This document shows, one piece after another, positions 5,261 through 5,958 of a stretch of 5,958 nucleotides of DNA. Under the pieces are notes generated by a model, which saw nothing but the letters and a program-made list of their open reading frames with translations, did not search any database and had not been told where the DNA came from. This DNA comes from RI-92 sp040235555 (lineage in GTDB: Bacteria; Pseudomonadota; Gammaproteobacteria; UBA6429; Thiohalophilaceae). The first letter of the stretch is position 1; each line of letters begins with the position of its first letter. The position numbers and the translations under genes were made by a program. The DNA is taken from the NCBI GenBank assembly GCA_040235555.1, contig JBECKZ010000181.1:1-5958 (forward strand), written 5' to 3'.

Positions 5261-5958
5261 ATGAATGAAGCGCACGCTCTCACACCAGCCATCATCCTGC
5301 TGTTAGTTGGGATCCTGGCCATGACGCTTGCACGTCGACTTGGACTTAGTTCAATAGTCGGCTATCTGGTTGCGGGTATACTCATTGGGCCGCATGCATT
5401 CGGACTAATCCACGAAAGCGAGACAACCCATCTGCTGGCAGAACTTGGCGTTGTATTTTTATTATTCGACATCGGCATGCACTTTACCTTGTCGAGTATC
5501 TGGGAAGCTCGACGTGATATTTTAGGTCTGGGTCCATTGCAAATCGCTCTATGTGGACTCGCCTTTGGCGGCATCATCCTGGCCTTTGGCTATGCGCCGG
5601 CGTATGCTGTGATCCTCGGTGGTGCCCTTGCGCTGTCATCTACCGCCGTGGTGGTGCATACACTCGCAGAACGTGTGCAACAGAACTGTCCCGTGGGTCT
5701 GACCGGTACTGCTGTCCTGATCCTGCAGGACATCTGCGCGATTTTCCTGTTAATCCTTGCTGCATCACTTGATAACCCAAACGTCGAATCGAGTCTCATC
5801 GGTGCAGTCGCGCTGGCATTTATTAAAGCCACATTCGCGTTTCTTGCTGCCATGCTACTTGCCCGTTTTGCGATTAAACCTCTGTTTCGTTTCTTCTCAC
5901 AGACACGTAATGAAGAAGTTTTTACCGCTATGGCACTATTAGTCGTGCTGGCCACGGC
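5261..5958 (+). CDS. CPA2-family cation:proton antiporter (KefB/KefC-type), 3'-truncated
   Basis: The frame opens at ATG 5261-5263 and stays open to the right edge, giving 232 visible residues. An in-frame TGA at 5246-5248 makes this the first possible start; only a weak GAGA Shine-Dalgarno precedes it at 5247-5250. The product is an inner-membrane protein with successive hydrophobic helices. It matches the sodium/hydrogen exchanger domain of KefB/KefC-like antiporters: LGLSSIVGYLVAGILIGP (27-44), ELGVVFLLFDIG (61-72), ALSSTAVVVHTLAER (124-138) and LILQDICAI (153-161), where Q156-D157 is the conserved transport-site motif. KefC has GLE where this protein has GMH (72-74). Family members exchange K+ or Na+ for protons; full-length ones often end in a cytoplasmic nucleotide-binding TrkA-N (RCK) domain, which would lie beyond the window. 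It is divergent from the redox two-component operon with 140 bp between starts. The ion and the regulatory ligand cannot be told from this part. Confidence 0.92.
   Translation, partial: MNEAHALTPAIILLLVGILAMTLARRLGLSSIVGYLVAGILIGPHAFGLIHESETTHLLAELGVVFLLFDIGMHFTLSSIWEARRDILGLGPLQIALCGLAFGGIILAFGYAPAYAVILGGALALSSTAVVVHTLAERVQQNCPVGLTGTAVLILQDICAIFLLILAASLDNPNVESSLIGAVALAFIKATFAFLAAMLLARFAIKPLFRFFSQTRNEEVFTAMALLVVLAT

Noticed and set aside
5590..5955. Minus-strand open frame of 121 residues at the right edge
   Set aside because: The opposite strand encodes an unmistakable KefB/KefC-type membrane protein in one continuous frame; the antisense product is Arg/Ala/Ser-rich with no family resemblance.
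1..5958. Search for mobile elements, CRISPR arrays, tRNA or rRNA genes
   Set aside because: No transposase-like frame, no regularly spaced direct repeats of CRISPR size and no tRNA- or rRNA-like sequence was seen by eye on either strand.

Overview
The window reads as a chromosomal segment of a Gram-negative bacterium. Base composition is moderate, codon use mixes GC-rich and AT-rich third positions, and the KefB/KefC-type antiporter and LVIVD-repeat protein fit a proteobacterium, most likely gammaproteobacterial. The taxonomic call is an inference from protein style only.

Layout from left to right: (1) the 3' end of a plus-strand gene for an LVIVD-type beta-propeller protein (1-858), closed by a strong intrinsic terminator. 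(2) A 342-bp convergent intergenic stretch (859-1200) with small hairpins and no gene. (3) A minus-strand two-gene operon: a hybrid PAS-PAS histidine kinase (5120-2895) followed 32 bp later by a response regulator fused to a thioredoxin-reductase-like flavoprotein (2862-1201). (4) A 140-bp divergent intergenic region with a plausible minus-strand promoter. (5) The 5' part of a plus-strand CPA2 cation:proton antiporter gene (5261 to beyond 5958), which runs off the right edge.

The kinase and the regulator look like cognate partners. The kinase keeps an intact H-box and ATPase domain, but its own N-terminal receiver has lost the phospho-acceptor Asp (now Asn) and the signalling Lys (now Glu). 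The partner's receiver has all canonical residues, so phosphate would be expected to flow from kinase His432 to Asp62 of the flavoprotein. The output is therefore not DNA binding but an FAD/NAD(P)H enzyme fold. That flavoprotein has no redox cysteine pair in either place where its domains would normally carry one, and only one cysteine in 553 residues. It is unlikely to be a classical thioredoxin reductase.

The divergent antiporter belongs to the superfamily of KefB/KefC, whose well-studied members are controlled by thiol and nucleotide state. A phospho-controlled flavoprotein sensing or setting NAD(P)H state next to a K+(Na+)/H+ antiporter suggests a redox or electrophile stress module. That functional link is inferred from gene position and is not shown by the sequence.
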